This document shows positions 54,981 through 63,336 of a stretch of DNA of 64,000 nt, piece after piece. Position numbers and translations under genes: made by a program. The stretch spans positions 248,001-312,000 of the forward strand of contig CAVXLL010000002.1 in NCBI GenBank assembly GCA_963762575.1, read 5' to 3'. A model generated the notes under the pieces. It had not been told where the DNA came from. It saw nothing but the letters and a program-made list of their open reading frames with translations, and ran no database searches. The stretch comes from AP-15 sp963762575 (lineage in GTDB: Bacteria > Pseudomonadota > Alphaproteobacteria > ATCC43930 > CGMCC-115725). Each line of letters begins with the position of its first letter. Position 1 is the stretch's first letter.

Positions 54981-56858
54981 GTGCTTCGAAACGAAAGCGG
55001 CGCCGTGGCTATCCTGGTGGCGGTTGCGTTCCCCGCCCTTATCGGGCTCGGCGCGCTCGGCGTCGATGCCGGCTATGTCTTCTCTGCTCAGCGAGCGCTC
55101 CAGGCCTCGGCCGATGCGGCGGCGCTGGCAGGAGCGCAGGTCATTGGCACAGGTGGAACGGCAATTACCGAGGCGGCCGCGTATGGGGCATCGGGGACCC
55201 TTAACAACAATGCAAATCTCACCAATGCTACAGTCACGACGACCCTCAAGTGTTTTACGAGCATTGGGCTCGCGTGCAGCACAAATCAGACACCGTCGTG
55301 CGCGGCAGCATCTCCCAACTGCGCGGGCACAAATGGGGCAAACGGTATCCAAGTGGTCCAGACAGCCCAAGTACCGACATTCTTCGCGAGGATTTTTGGG
55401 ATCGATACGGTCAATATCTCGGCAACCGCGAGCGCGAGCATGAGGGGCGGCGTGCCGACACCGCTTAACATGGCTATAATCGTCGATACGACCGCGTCGA
55501 TGGGGAATGCCGCGACAGGACCCGCCGCGACCGCCTGTTCGGGTTATAGCACTGCTATCGCGTGCGCGGTGGACGGGGCTCAGACCCTGCTGGGCGAGCT
55601 TTGGCCTTGGCAAGCCGGCGCTACCTCCGGTACCTCCGTCGACGAGGCCGCACTCTTTGTGTTTCCACCAGTGACCAACGCCGCTCAAGCCGCGGCCGAT
55701 ATCAGCTGCACAAGCCCTCAAATCGCGACGAGCTACTCGGGTGTCTCGAACACCACTAGCGCTGCCACGACAACCAGCACGCTGTCGTTGAAAACAAGCA
55801 TGACTGCTGCCACAGAATTCAATACCGGGTCCCCTTGGGCGGTGGTAACCGACGCGGGCACACCGACGAACGCGAAGACGACGTCCGGCAAGACTTTGAC
55901 CTTCCCAAGCGGCGTAATAACATCGGCCGTCACAGGCCTGACGGTTCGGGACACGACGAATCCCAGCGCGATTTCCTCGGGTACGACCGTTTCGAGCACA
56001 ACGGGCAGCACTACCATTACGTTGTCGATAAACGTGGCCGCGACAGTCAACAGCGGTGACTTGATCACGTTCGGGACAAGCATTCCGGCGGGCACAGGGA
56101 GCTGGCCCTGGTGGGGGACCGGCACAACCATCAGCTCGGTGACGCTTCCCACGACCGCAGTGATGAGCGCCAGTCCGACCGGCGCAGGCATCCTCCAGGG
56201 CGATACGATCATCGCGGCGCCCCTCTACCAGATCGTTGGCTTCGCTAACGATTATCGCACCTCCGATACAGCCTCTCTGAACACCAGCTCGAACATCGTG
56301 AAGATAACCGGGTCGGGCTGCCTCAAAACGCCCGGCGGGCTCGGAACCTATTACGCCGATGCGATCAGCGCAGCGCAGAACGCCCTCGTTACGGAACAGG
56401 CGGCCCGCGTCGCCGCTGGTGGACAGGGCGGGACCAACGTGATCGTCCTGCTGAGCGACGGTAACGCGTCTTCGTCGTCTACACAGATGGGCACATTGAA
56501 ATCCACCAGCAATGAGTGTCAGGCGGCGGTCACAGCCGCGCAAACCGCGGCGGCGGCAGGGACTAAGGTGTATGCGGTATACTATGACGACAACGGAACG
56601 AGCAGCACTTGCCCCAATGATTCAGGGAGCTACGCCGGCGCAGCACCTGACGGCGCGTGTTATACATTGCAGAAAATCGCCAACGCCCCGGGCACGACAA
56701 CAGGTACCTATGTCAACGACCCGGCGAAGTTCTACTCCACTGACGGCACGGCTTCTCCCTGTCCCTCGAAGAACAACTACGCCACCATAAAAACGATCTT
56801 TCAGAACATTGCGACATCTCTGGAGACCGCACGATTGATCCCCAACAGTACAACTTAG
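54981..56858 (+). CDS. tadG: TadG-like surface protein with von Willebrand A domain
   Basis: GTG 54981 start, 625 residues. The N-terminus has the TadG helix: ESGAVAILVAVAFPALIGLGALGVDAGYVF, followed by QRALQASADAAALAGA, the family signature. A vWA-type domain begins near residue 160 with MIDAS-like IIVDTTASMG (Thr in place of the first Ser) and continues much later with NVIVLLSDGNAS; the 280 residues between are a Ser/Thr-rich beta insertion (SSGTTVSSTTGSTTITLS). Such proteins act in tight adherence or Flp pilus assembly at the envelope. No other tad genes (cpaA-F) are in the window. Confidence 0.85.
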   Translation: MLRNESGAVAILVAVAFPALIGLGALGVDAGYVFSAQRALQASADAAALAGAQVIGTGGTAITEAAAYGASGTLNNNANLTNATVTTTLKCFTSIGLACSTNQTPSCAAASPNCAGTNGANGIQVVQTAQVPTFFARIFGIDTVNISATASASMRGGVPTPLNMAIIVDTTASMGNAATGPAATACSGYSTAIACAVDGAQTLLGELWPWQAGATSGTSVDEAALFVFPPVTNAAQAAADISCTSPQIATSYSGVSNTTSAATTTSTLSLKTSMTAATEFNTGSPWAVVTDAGTPTNAKTTSGKTLTFPSGVITSAVTGLTVRDTTNPSAISSGTTVSSTTGSTTITLSINVAATVNSGDLITFGTSIPAGTGSWPWWGTGTTISSVTLPTTAVMSASPTGAGILQGDTIIAAPLYQIVGFANDYRTSDTASLNTSSNIVKITGSGCLKTPGGLGTYYADAISAAQNALVTEQAARVAAGGQGGTNVIVLLSDGNASSSSTQMGTLKSTSNECQAAVTAAQTAAAAGTKVYAVYYDDNGTSSTCPNDSGSYAGAAPDGACYTLQKIANAPGTTTGTYVNDPAKFYSTDGTASPCPSKNNYATIKTIFQNIATSLETARLIPNSTT

Positions 56859-56859
56859 G

Positions 56860-57102
56860 GCGTGTCGCGCTGGCGGCACCACGGCTATCGAGTTCGCGCT
56901 CGTGGCGGCAAAATTCCTGATGCTCGTTTTTGGCTTCACCGAATACGGCTGCTGCTATAGACAATTCACGCTCCACAATAGATTAGCTTCGGTGGCGCGC
57001 GGTGCATGGCATACCGCAGAGAGCCTAAGCCTGCGCCGGCAGAATGTGAGTTTTGCGGCGCTCGGACCTCCTAACCCAAAAATCCGACATACCGCCGGCT
57101 GA
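56860..57102 (+). pseudogene. Remnant of a second TadE-like protein
   Basis: Directly after the tadG stop, one frame reads AGGTTAIEFALVAAKFLMLVFGFTEYG, a clear TadE transmembrane motif, then CCYRQFTLHNRLASVARG and unrelated sequence to a stop at 57102. There is no start codon before the motif (GTG 56902 is inside the helix) and the periplasmic domain is missing. It is a truncated copy, consistent with repeated duplication and loss in this small Tad cluster. From 57103 to 57352 nothing else is seen. Confidence 0.6.
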
Positions 57103-57352
57103 CGGCGTGAGAATCCGGTGAAAAGGCGACGAACCAGAACCCAACCCATCGCAACGACAGAATTTCGATGTTTGTATCCCATCCTATGCCGCTCACGGTC
57201 AATTCGCGGCGCGGCGACGTAGTGGAAGGGGATTGACGAGATCGGAATTCGCTTCGGCATTCGGAATAGCCGACAAGCGGACCGCGTTATCGACTGCCGC
57301 CGGGCGCTGCGGTATCGAGCTGGTTTGCTGAGGACGCGCTAAGGGGGACCTA

Positions 57353-58378
57353 TTGACTTCCGAGCGAGGAAGGGTGGCTCGGAGCACTGATTCGGGCCTC
57401 GATGCCTATGCCGACGCCCGGGCGGTGATTACCGGTGGGTTGGGCCTCATCGGCTCCGCGATCGCCCGACGCCTCGTCGCGCGCGGCGCCGAGGTTTTGC
57501 TCGTTGACAGCATGATCCCGGAATATGGCGGTAACCTCGCCAATATCGCCGATATACGCGATCGGGTGACGGTCAACATCGCCGACATCCGCGGCGGGTA
57601 TGCCCTGCCGCATCTGCTCGCCGGCCAGGATTTCCTGTTCAACCTGGCGGCGCAGACCAGCCATCTCAATTCGATGGCGTCGCCGGAAGACGACCTCGCG
57701 ATCAACTGCACGGCGCAACTGCAGCTCTTGGAAGCCTGCAGAGCGGTCAATCCCGGGATCGCGATCGTGCATGCCGGGACGCGGCAGATCTATGGCCGGC
57801 CCGAATATCTCCCGGTCGACGAACGCCACCCGTTGCGCCCGGTCGACGTGAACGGGGTCAACAAGATGGCGGGCGAGGCCTATCACCTATTGTACCGCGA
57901 TGTATATGGCACCAAGACTCGCTCTCTTCGGCTGACCAATGTCTACGGGCCCGGAATGCGTATCAAGGATGCCCGCCAGACCTTCCTCGGCATTTGGTTG
58001 CGCCGGGTCATCGAGGGCGAGCCCTTCGAGGTATGGGGCGGCGAGCAGCGCCGCGACCTCCTCTATGTCGATGATGCTGCCGACGCATTCCTCTCCGCCG
58101 CGCTGACGCCGCAGGCCGAGGGGCTGGCGCTCAACGTTGGCGGCGGCGCCCCGATCAGCCTGGCGGCCCTGGCAGAAGCGATGATCGAAGCGAATGGCGG
58201 TGGGAAGTACGACATCCGGGAGTTTCCGCCGGAGCGCAAGCGGATCGATGTCGGAGATTTCCTGATCGACGACCAACGTTTCCGGGCCCTGTCCGGATGG
58301 CGCCCCCGCGTTGGCATCGCCCAAGGTCTGCGCCGTTGCCTCGAGTATTATCGCAGCTATCTGGGGAGCTACATCTGA
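57353..58378 (+). CDS. NAD-dependent sugar epimerase/dehydratase, extended SDR
   Basis: TTG 57353 start, 341 residues. The Rossmann motif is VITGGLGLIGSAIAR at residues 25-39. The active-site region has HAGTRQIYG and VNGVNKMAGEAYH: K171 is kept, but the residue four before it, normally the catalytic Tyr of YxxxK, is N167. LRLTNVYGPGMRI and DLLYVDDAADAF are further family motifs. It probably modifies a nucleotide sugar, and with the aminotransferase just downstream may make an amino sugar. The Asn at the Tyr place may be a subfamily trait. Confidence 0.8.
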   Translation: MTSERGRVARSTDSGLDAYADARAVITGGLGLIGSAIARRLVARGAEVLLVDSMIPEYGGNLANIADIRDRVTVNIADIRGGYALPHLLAGQDFLFNLAAQTSHLNSMASPEDDLAINCTAQLQLLEACRAVNPGIAIVHAGTRQIYGRPEYLPVDERHPLRPVDVNGVNKMAGEAYHLLYRDVYGTKTRSLRLTNVYGPGMRIKDARQTFLGIWLRRVIEGEPFEVWGGEQRRDLLYVDDAADAFLSAALTPQAEGLALNVGGGAPISLAALAEAMIEANGGGKYDIREFPPERKRIDVGDFLIDDQRFRALSGWRPRVGIAQGLRRCLEYYRSYLGSYI

Positions 58379-58398
58379 CAGCTTATGACCATTAGATT

Positions 58399-59571
58399 AT
58401 GACCATTGACCGACCGGCTCTTGCCATCCCGCAGACCGACCCCCGAGCGGGGTATCTGGCGCGACGGACCGCTATCGACGCCGCCATCGCCCGCGTCCTC
58501 GAAGGAGGTATTTATATTCTCGGCGGAGAGGTCGAGACTTTTGAGGCCGCATTTGCGGATTACGTCGGGGTTGCGCACGCGATCGGCGTCGCCAGCGGGA
58601 CGGACGCCATAGAAATCGCGTTGCGCGCTTGCGGGATCGGCTGGGGAGACCTCGTCTTCAGCGTGTCCCACACTGCGGTTGCGACCATTGCGGCGATCGA
58701 GCGCGCCGGCGCAATGCCGGTGCTGGTCGATGTGGAGCCCGGTACCTACACGATGGCTCCACGCGAGCTCCTGCGTGTCTTGCAGTCGCCGTCGGCCGGC
58801 CGGCCGGCCGCGGTCCTGCCGGTGCACATCTACGGCCAGCCCGCCGAATTGGCTACCCTCACCGAGATCGCCCGGATATTCGGCTTGCGGCTGATCGAGG
58901 ATTGCGCGCAGAGCCATGGCGCACTCTATCGCGGTAGGACGGTGGGATCGTTCGGTGATATCGCTTGCTTCAGCTTTTATCCGACAAAGAACCTCGGCGC
59001 GCTCGGTGACGGCGGCATAGTCGTTACCAATGATTCCGTAATCGCGACGACGCTGCGCGAAATTCGGGAGTACGGCTGGCGCGAGCGGTATGTCAGTGCG
59101 CGCGGCGGCATTAATTCGCGTCTTGACCCGATCCAGGCTGCCGTCCTTGGCGTCAAGCTCAACTCGCTGAAGGCTGACAATGCTCGCCGGCAAGCCGTCG
59201 CGGACCGTTATGACAGGGGTCTCACCGGGCTGCCGCTGGCGCTTCCGGCGCGCCGGCCACAAACCACGCACGTGTTCCATCAATACGTGATCCGGCTCGC
59301 CGAGCGCGATGCGTTGCGAGAGGCGTTGCATACCGCCGGGATCGGCAGCGGAATCCACTATCCGGTCCCCGTACACCAGCAGCCTACCTATAGTGGCCGT
59401 CTCGCCTGCGGTCCATCAGGTCTGGGTGTAACCGAGCGCGCCGCGCCTCAGATACTGAGCCTGCCGATGTACCCGCAGCTTTCAGACGAGGCGGTGGATC
59501 GGGTTATCGTCGGAATCCGGCGTTTTTTCGGTAGAGCCAGTTCGATCTGTCCTGCAGGGAAGAGCATATAG
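58399..59571 (+). CDS. DegT/DnrJ/EryC1/StrS sugar aminotransferase
   Basis: A 390-residue PLP enzyme that transaminates nucleotide keto-sugars. GVASGTDAIEIALRA binds PLP phosphate, LIEDCAQSHGALYRG holds the conserved Asp/Gln and K197 in CFSFYPTKNLGALGDGG is the PLP lysine. INSRLDPIQAAVL and HVFHQYVIR are further family motifs. It is 20 bases downstream of the epimerase gene and facing the minus-strand glycosyltransferase operon. The pair probably supplies an amino sugar for an envelope glycan, though the exact sugar is not readable. Confidence 0.9.
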   Translation: MTIDRPALAIPQTDPRAGYLARRTAIDAAIARVLEGGIYILGGEVETFEAAFADYVGVAHAIGVASGTDAIEIALRACGIGWGDLVFSVSHTAVATIAAIERAGAMPVLVDVEPGTYTMAPRELLRVLQSPSAGRPAAVLPVHIYGQPAELATLTEIARIFGLRLIEDCAQSHGALYRGRTVGSFGDIACFSFYPTKNLGALGDGGIVVTNDSVIATTLREIREYGWRERYVSARGGINSRLDPIQAAVLGVKLNSLKADNARRQAVADRYDRGLTGLPLALPARRPQTTHVFHQYVIRLAERDALREALHTAGIGSGIHYPVPVHQQPTYSGRLACGPSGLGVTERAAPQILSLPMYPQLSDEAVDRVIVGIRRFFGRASSICPAGKSI

Positions 59572-59601
59572 CCGCCACGAGACTCGCGTGATAGACCGAC
59601 A

Positions 59602-60627
59602 TCATCTTCCTGCGGTCTCGCGCAGCCAGACCGGCGGAGGCGCGTCGGCGGCGCGCGAGGCTGGGCTGCGGCGCACTTCCCTGATCACCGATTGAGGTTT
59701 TCCGTTGGCCGTCAGGTAAAGCCGGCCGAGATACTCGCCGACGATGCCGAGAATAACCAGTTGCACGCCGGACAGCAGCAGCAACGCCGCCATTAACGAA
59801 GCCCAGCCGGCTGGCGGGGATGAAGTCAGCGCTTCAGCGATGACCATTGCGCCGGCAAAGCCCCCGAGGCCGCTCAGGACGAACCCGGTTATCGTACTGA
59901 CGCGCAGCGGCATAACCGAGAAATTGACGAACATGCTCATCCAAAGTCGCAGGAGCCGGCGCAGGGTATAGTTGCTGTACCCAGCTGCGCGCGGCAGATG
60001 CCGCACGATCAGATGGTCGATGTCACAGGTCACCTGCAAGATTAGCCCGTCCACATATGGGAAGGGCCCTTCATAGCGAGTGATCTCGCGAACGACAAAG
60101 GCGCTGATGCAGCGAAAGCTGGAGAGATAAAGGCCATTCGGTTTTTCGAGCACGAAACTGGCGACACGATTGGCAAAGCGGCTCCCGATGTTCCGCCAGA
60201 TCGGATGCTGCTTTTCATCATAGCGGGTATAGACCACCTCCTTTCCACTATCCTGAGCAAAGGCGAGCAGTCGCTGGACCTCCTCCGGCGGGTTTTGTAA
60301 GTCGTCGTCCATTGTGATTACATGCGCCCCGCTCGCATGACGCAGCCCCGCCAGGACGGCGTTGTGCTCCCCATAGTTTCGCGCGAGATTGACCAACGTA
60401 ATCGGCACACGGGCGCCGTCGACGAGAGTGCGGCATAGTTCGAGACTGTCGTCGGGGCTGCCGTCGTTGACGAGTATGATCTCGTGGCCGCCCTCGATTG
60501 GCAGCTCTTCCAGCGCGTGAACCAGAGCGGCGATGCTGCCGGCTCCATTGTACACCGGGATCACGATCGAGAGAGCCGGTCGCCGCGTGGCGCTTTTCAA
60601 GACCGTCTGTTCCTTTTTAGTCAACAC
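59602..60627 (-). CDS. GT2 glycosyltransferase with two C-terminal membrane helices (ArnC/GtrB-like)
   Basis: A 341-residue enzyme: LSIVIPVYNGAGSI, IILVNDGSPDDS, an LARNYGEHNAVLAGL segment and TMDDDLQNPPEE with the metal-binding acids. After a conserved RCISAFVVREI segment come two membrane helices near residues 240-265 and 278-300 (VLSGLGGFAGAMVIA, LLLLSGVQLVILGIVG). This is the layout of ArnC, GtrB and DPM synthases that put a sugar on undecaprenyl phosphate. Its start overlaps the upstream methyltransferase stop by 11 bases. Confidence 0.9.
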   Translation of the reverse strand: MLTKKEQTVLKSATRRPALSIVIPVYNGAGSIAALVHALEELPIEGGHEIILVNDGSPDDSLELCRTLVDGARVPITLVNLARNYGEHNAVLAGLRHASGAHVITMDDDLQNPPEEVQRLLAFAQDSGKEVVYTRYDEKQHPIWRNIGSRFANRVASFVLEKPNGLYLSSFRCISAFVVREITRYEGPFPYVDGLILQVTCDIDHLIVRHLPRAAGYSNYTLRRLLRLWMSMFVNFSVMPLRVSTITGFVLSGLGGFAGAMVIAEALTSSPPAGWASLMAALLLLSGVQLVILGIVGEYLGRLYLTANGKPQSVIREVRRSPASRAADAPPPVWLRETAGR

Positions 60628-61372
60628 CGTCGCCTCCCTTTACCGCGATGGCGAGAATTGAGCCGCCGAAAGGTAATCTGGCGCCGCGGCGCAGTAGTGC
60701 GCTTTCTAGCGCCGTCGCGGCTCGGCAAAGCATTTCGACCCAACTCGGGTACAGCCTGACGTCGCTGATCACTCCATGATCTCGAGGAACAAGTTTGCGC
60801 GCGATAACCATCAGCGGGAGCAGCACAGCGTTCCAGTAGGAGATGTACACCGGACGGAACCCGACCGCCGTTAGCAAATGGCGAAGACCCGTCGCGGTAT
60901 AGCGCCGAATATTGCTCACTGCTACATCGTGCCGCGACAGCATCCAGCGATAGGCGGGTAGATTGAGGATGAGCCAGCCGTTCCGAGTCAGACAGCGATA
61001 AAATTGCCGCAGAGCACGACGTTCGTCGACCCCTTCGTGGCATAGGACATCGGCGCTGAAGATGGCTGCAAGAGCATCATCGGCGAACGGCAGGTCGTTG
61101 ATCGAGCCCGCGCACACGGGCCGACCGCTCTTGATAGCCGCACGTGTACAGGCCAGGCGATCGAGATCCAGCCCAACCACGGGACTCCCGCAATACTCAG
61201 CCGCCAATCGCGAAAGCAACCCCCCGGTCCCGCAACCGGCGTCCAGGATGGGGAGATCGAGCTTATCGAGCGCTGATTTCTGCGCAGCGATGAGCAGGTT
61301 CGCGTGCATCGCGGCGAACCACCACATCCGGTCTTCGATGCGGTAGAGCTTGTCGTATTCGGAGGGTTTCAC
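60617..61372 (-). CDS. Class I SAM-dependent methyltransferase
   Basis: A 251-residue methyltransferase. Motif I is LDAGCGTGGLLSRLA, the acidic end of strand 2 is VVGLDLDRLA, and NDLPFADDALAAIFSADVL is motif IV with the post-motif. The N-terminus (YDKLYRIEDRMWWF) is seen in methyltransferases next to glycosyltransferase genes. A hydrophobic segment VLLPLMVIA is near residue 185. The substrate may be a lipid or sugar intermediate of the neighbouring glycan pathway. Confidence 0.85.
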   Translation of the reverse strand: MKPSEYDKLYRIEDRMWWFAAMHANLLIAAQKSALDKLDLPILDAGCGTGGLLSRLAAEYCGSPVVGLDLDRLACTRAAIKSGRPVCAGSINDLPFADDALAAIFSADVLCHEGVDERRALRQFYRCLTRNGWLILNLPAYRWMLSRHDVAVSNIRRYTATGLRHLLTAVGFRPVYISYWNAVLLPLMVIARKLVPRDHGVISDVRLYPSWVEMLCRAATALESALLRRGARLPFGGSILAIAVKGGDGVD

Positions 61373-61385
61373 TCGAGTTCTTTTT

Positions 61386-63158
61386 CTACGGCGAAGATTG
61401 CGAACCTATCGGCAGCGGTGATCCGTGGACCGTCCTCGAGGGCGATGCCGCCGATACTTGCTTGGCGGCCTGTTGCTCCGCGACGAGATCGCGCCGATCC
61501 AGCACCAGAGAGAGGAGGGCACCCATTCTCTCGACCCGGTAAACCGGCCGACCAGGCAGCGAGCGTTCGCAGTTGTCCTTAGTGAAGGCGATAAAAAAAT
61601 CTGCACGGGCGCGATCGCGGACGAACCGAAAATTCGGGGGGAAATAATAGCCCGCGGAGATCGGCGGCCCGCAGACCGCGACCGAGAATTCGTGCTCTTC
61701 GAAATCTGCGCCGTACTCGGCGAGCAAATAATCTTCGAGCCCGTGCACCGCCTCGGCATAAGAATTGGCCCAGTAATCGAGCTTGAACTTGCGCTGGGCG
61801 CCCTCGACCCCGCCAACGAAGGCATTGTAGTAGACATATTGATCAGGATGCAGCATCGCCATGATCGAAATATGCGCGCAGCCATAAAGAGCGAGCACGC
61901 CCCAGATTGGCCGTCGGTACGGGAACCGTGACAACCACACGAGACCCCTGTCAGCCGCAACTGCCGCCGCCACGGCTATCAGTGGTAGTACAAAGATGAA
62001 ATGGCGCATGCCGTCAAACAGCACGGCCTTGATGGCTATAGCATACGCGACCGGGAAGACGACCCCGATGCCGAGGACGAAGCTCGCGAGCGCCTGCTGC
62101 CTGCTCAAGCGGAAATCATCGCGCCAAATTGCGACCACCGCTGCTATGGGCGCACAAATTAACAAGACTAGAACGAGTTCCGGCAGCGCGAGGGCGATGT
62201 AAGTCGGAAGATAAGTCCACGGCAGGTCGCTCGCTGGAACAAACTGGCCGTCGAACAACGTGTAAAACGGGAAACTCTGATGTGAGAAGAAGGCAAGAGC
62301 ACGCAATGGATTCTCGATCGGGTCGGTCTGTGCCCACGGCCAGAACAACAACATGACAGGATAGGCAACGGCTACGACCGGGAGGAGAACTCTCCAGAAA
62401 CTGACCCAAGCGGTGCCAGCCAGCACGCCGATCCGGTTGGCGGCGACGGCGCGCCAAGTCCCGTCCACCGCCAGCAGGAGGCTTAAATAGCACATCAGCA
62501 AAAGGCCGCCGATCCGCACACCCATCGTCATACCGATCGCCGCACCGAGTTTGGCCAGCGTCCGTAACGGCGGCCGGGGAAGCGTCGGGACGATCCGGAT
62601 CATGTAGTAGGTGCCCCACACCATGCCGACTGCAAACGGTATGTCTTTTGGATTATTGAACATCTGCCCGTAATAATTCGGGATCGAAATCAGCAGCAGG
62701 GTGGCGATAAACCCGGCGCGAGGGCCGGCTACCTCGCGGCCTAGCTTTCCGCACCCGATCAATCCTAGGATTCCCACCAAGCCGTTCAGCAGATGCCGGG
62801 TCTCGTACACGCCTATTGGCGAGACACGGTTCAGCGCTGCCGCGGCCATGTCGAACACTGCGCCGTAGTTATAGAGGTCCCGCCAGTGCAGCGCAGTCTT
62901 GTCGCCGAAGAAGGATACATAATAGTCGAGGACAAAATTCCCGTACCAGTTGTGGACATCCTCGTCCCAGGTGACGCCGTAGTCGCGGAAAGTGGACAGC
63001 ACTAGGGCGATGCCGACCAAGACGACACCAAAAGACAGCAGGTCCCACAATGCTGCTGCGTCGATCTGCTGGAACGAAGGCGCGTGATCGGCGAGACCCG
63101 TCTTGGCAACGTGCTTGGCAGTAAGTCTGGCAGTGAGCCTGGTTGTCAAAACGCCCAT
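61386..63158 (-). CDS. GT39-like integral membrane glycosyltransferase
   Basis: A 590-residue membrane protein with about ten hydrophobic segments. The first periplasmic loop has DYGVTWDEDVHNWYGN, with the acidic pair expected for GT-C (ArnT/PMT-like) active sites; FNNPKDIPFAVGMVWG and GMRHFIFVLPL are further conserved pieces. The last 150 residues are soluble (DYLLAEYGADFEEHEF, YYFPPNFRFV). Such enzymes transfer sugar from a polyprenyl phosphate carrier, which the GT2 enzyme two genes downstream may make. The start at 63158 gives a plausible cytoplasmic N-terminus. Confidence 0.8.
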   Translation of the reverse strand: MGVLTTRLTARLTAKHVAKTGLADHAPSFQQIDAAALWDLLSFGVVLVGIALVLSTFRDYGVTWDEDVHNWYGNFVLDYYVSFFGDKTALHWRDLYNYGAVFDMAAAALNRVSPIGVYETRHLLNGLVGILGLIGCGKLGREVAGPRAGFIATLLLISIPNYYGQMFNNPKDIPFAVGMVWGTYYMIRIVPTLPRPPLRTLAKLGAAIGMTMGVRIGGLLLMCYLSLLLAVDGTWRAVAANRIGVLAGTAWVSFWRVLLPVVAVAYPVMLLFWPWAQTDPIENPLRALAFFSHQSFPFYTLFDGQFVPASDLPWTYLPTYIALALPELVLVLLICAPIAAVVAIWRDDFRLSRQQALASFVLGIGVVFPVAYAIAIKAVLFDGMRHFIFVLPLIAVAAAVAADRGLVWLSRFPYRRPIWGVLALYGCAHISIMAMLHPDQYVYYNAFVGGVEGAQRKFKLDYWANSYAEAVHGLEDYLLAEYGADFEEHEFSVAVCGPPISAGYYFPPNFRFVRDRARADFFIAFTKDNCERSLPGRPVYRVERMGALLSLVLDRRDLVAEQQAAKQVSAASPSRTVHGSPLPIGSQSSP

Positions 63159-63336
63159 GCTCCGGTTCCTGGCGCGTCGCCGCTGTAGAGCTTGGTCGGA
63201 AATGGAATTGCTAAGTGCGTGGTTGCCAGACCCGCCCTTGGCGTCGTGCGGACCACTCTCGCGCTAGGCCGCTCTCCCTTGCGCGGAGCATCCGAGAGTT
63301 GGCTGGCCCCGGCTGGCAAGCCAAGGGGTGATCGGC

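Noticed and set aside
54684..56543. Open frame of 619 codons on the minus strand
   Set aside because: It is antisense to tadG, rich in Arg and Gly, and lacks any recognisable domain; it is an effect of GC-rich codon use.
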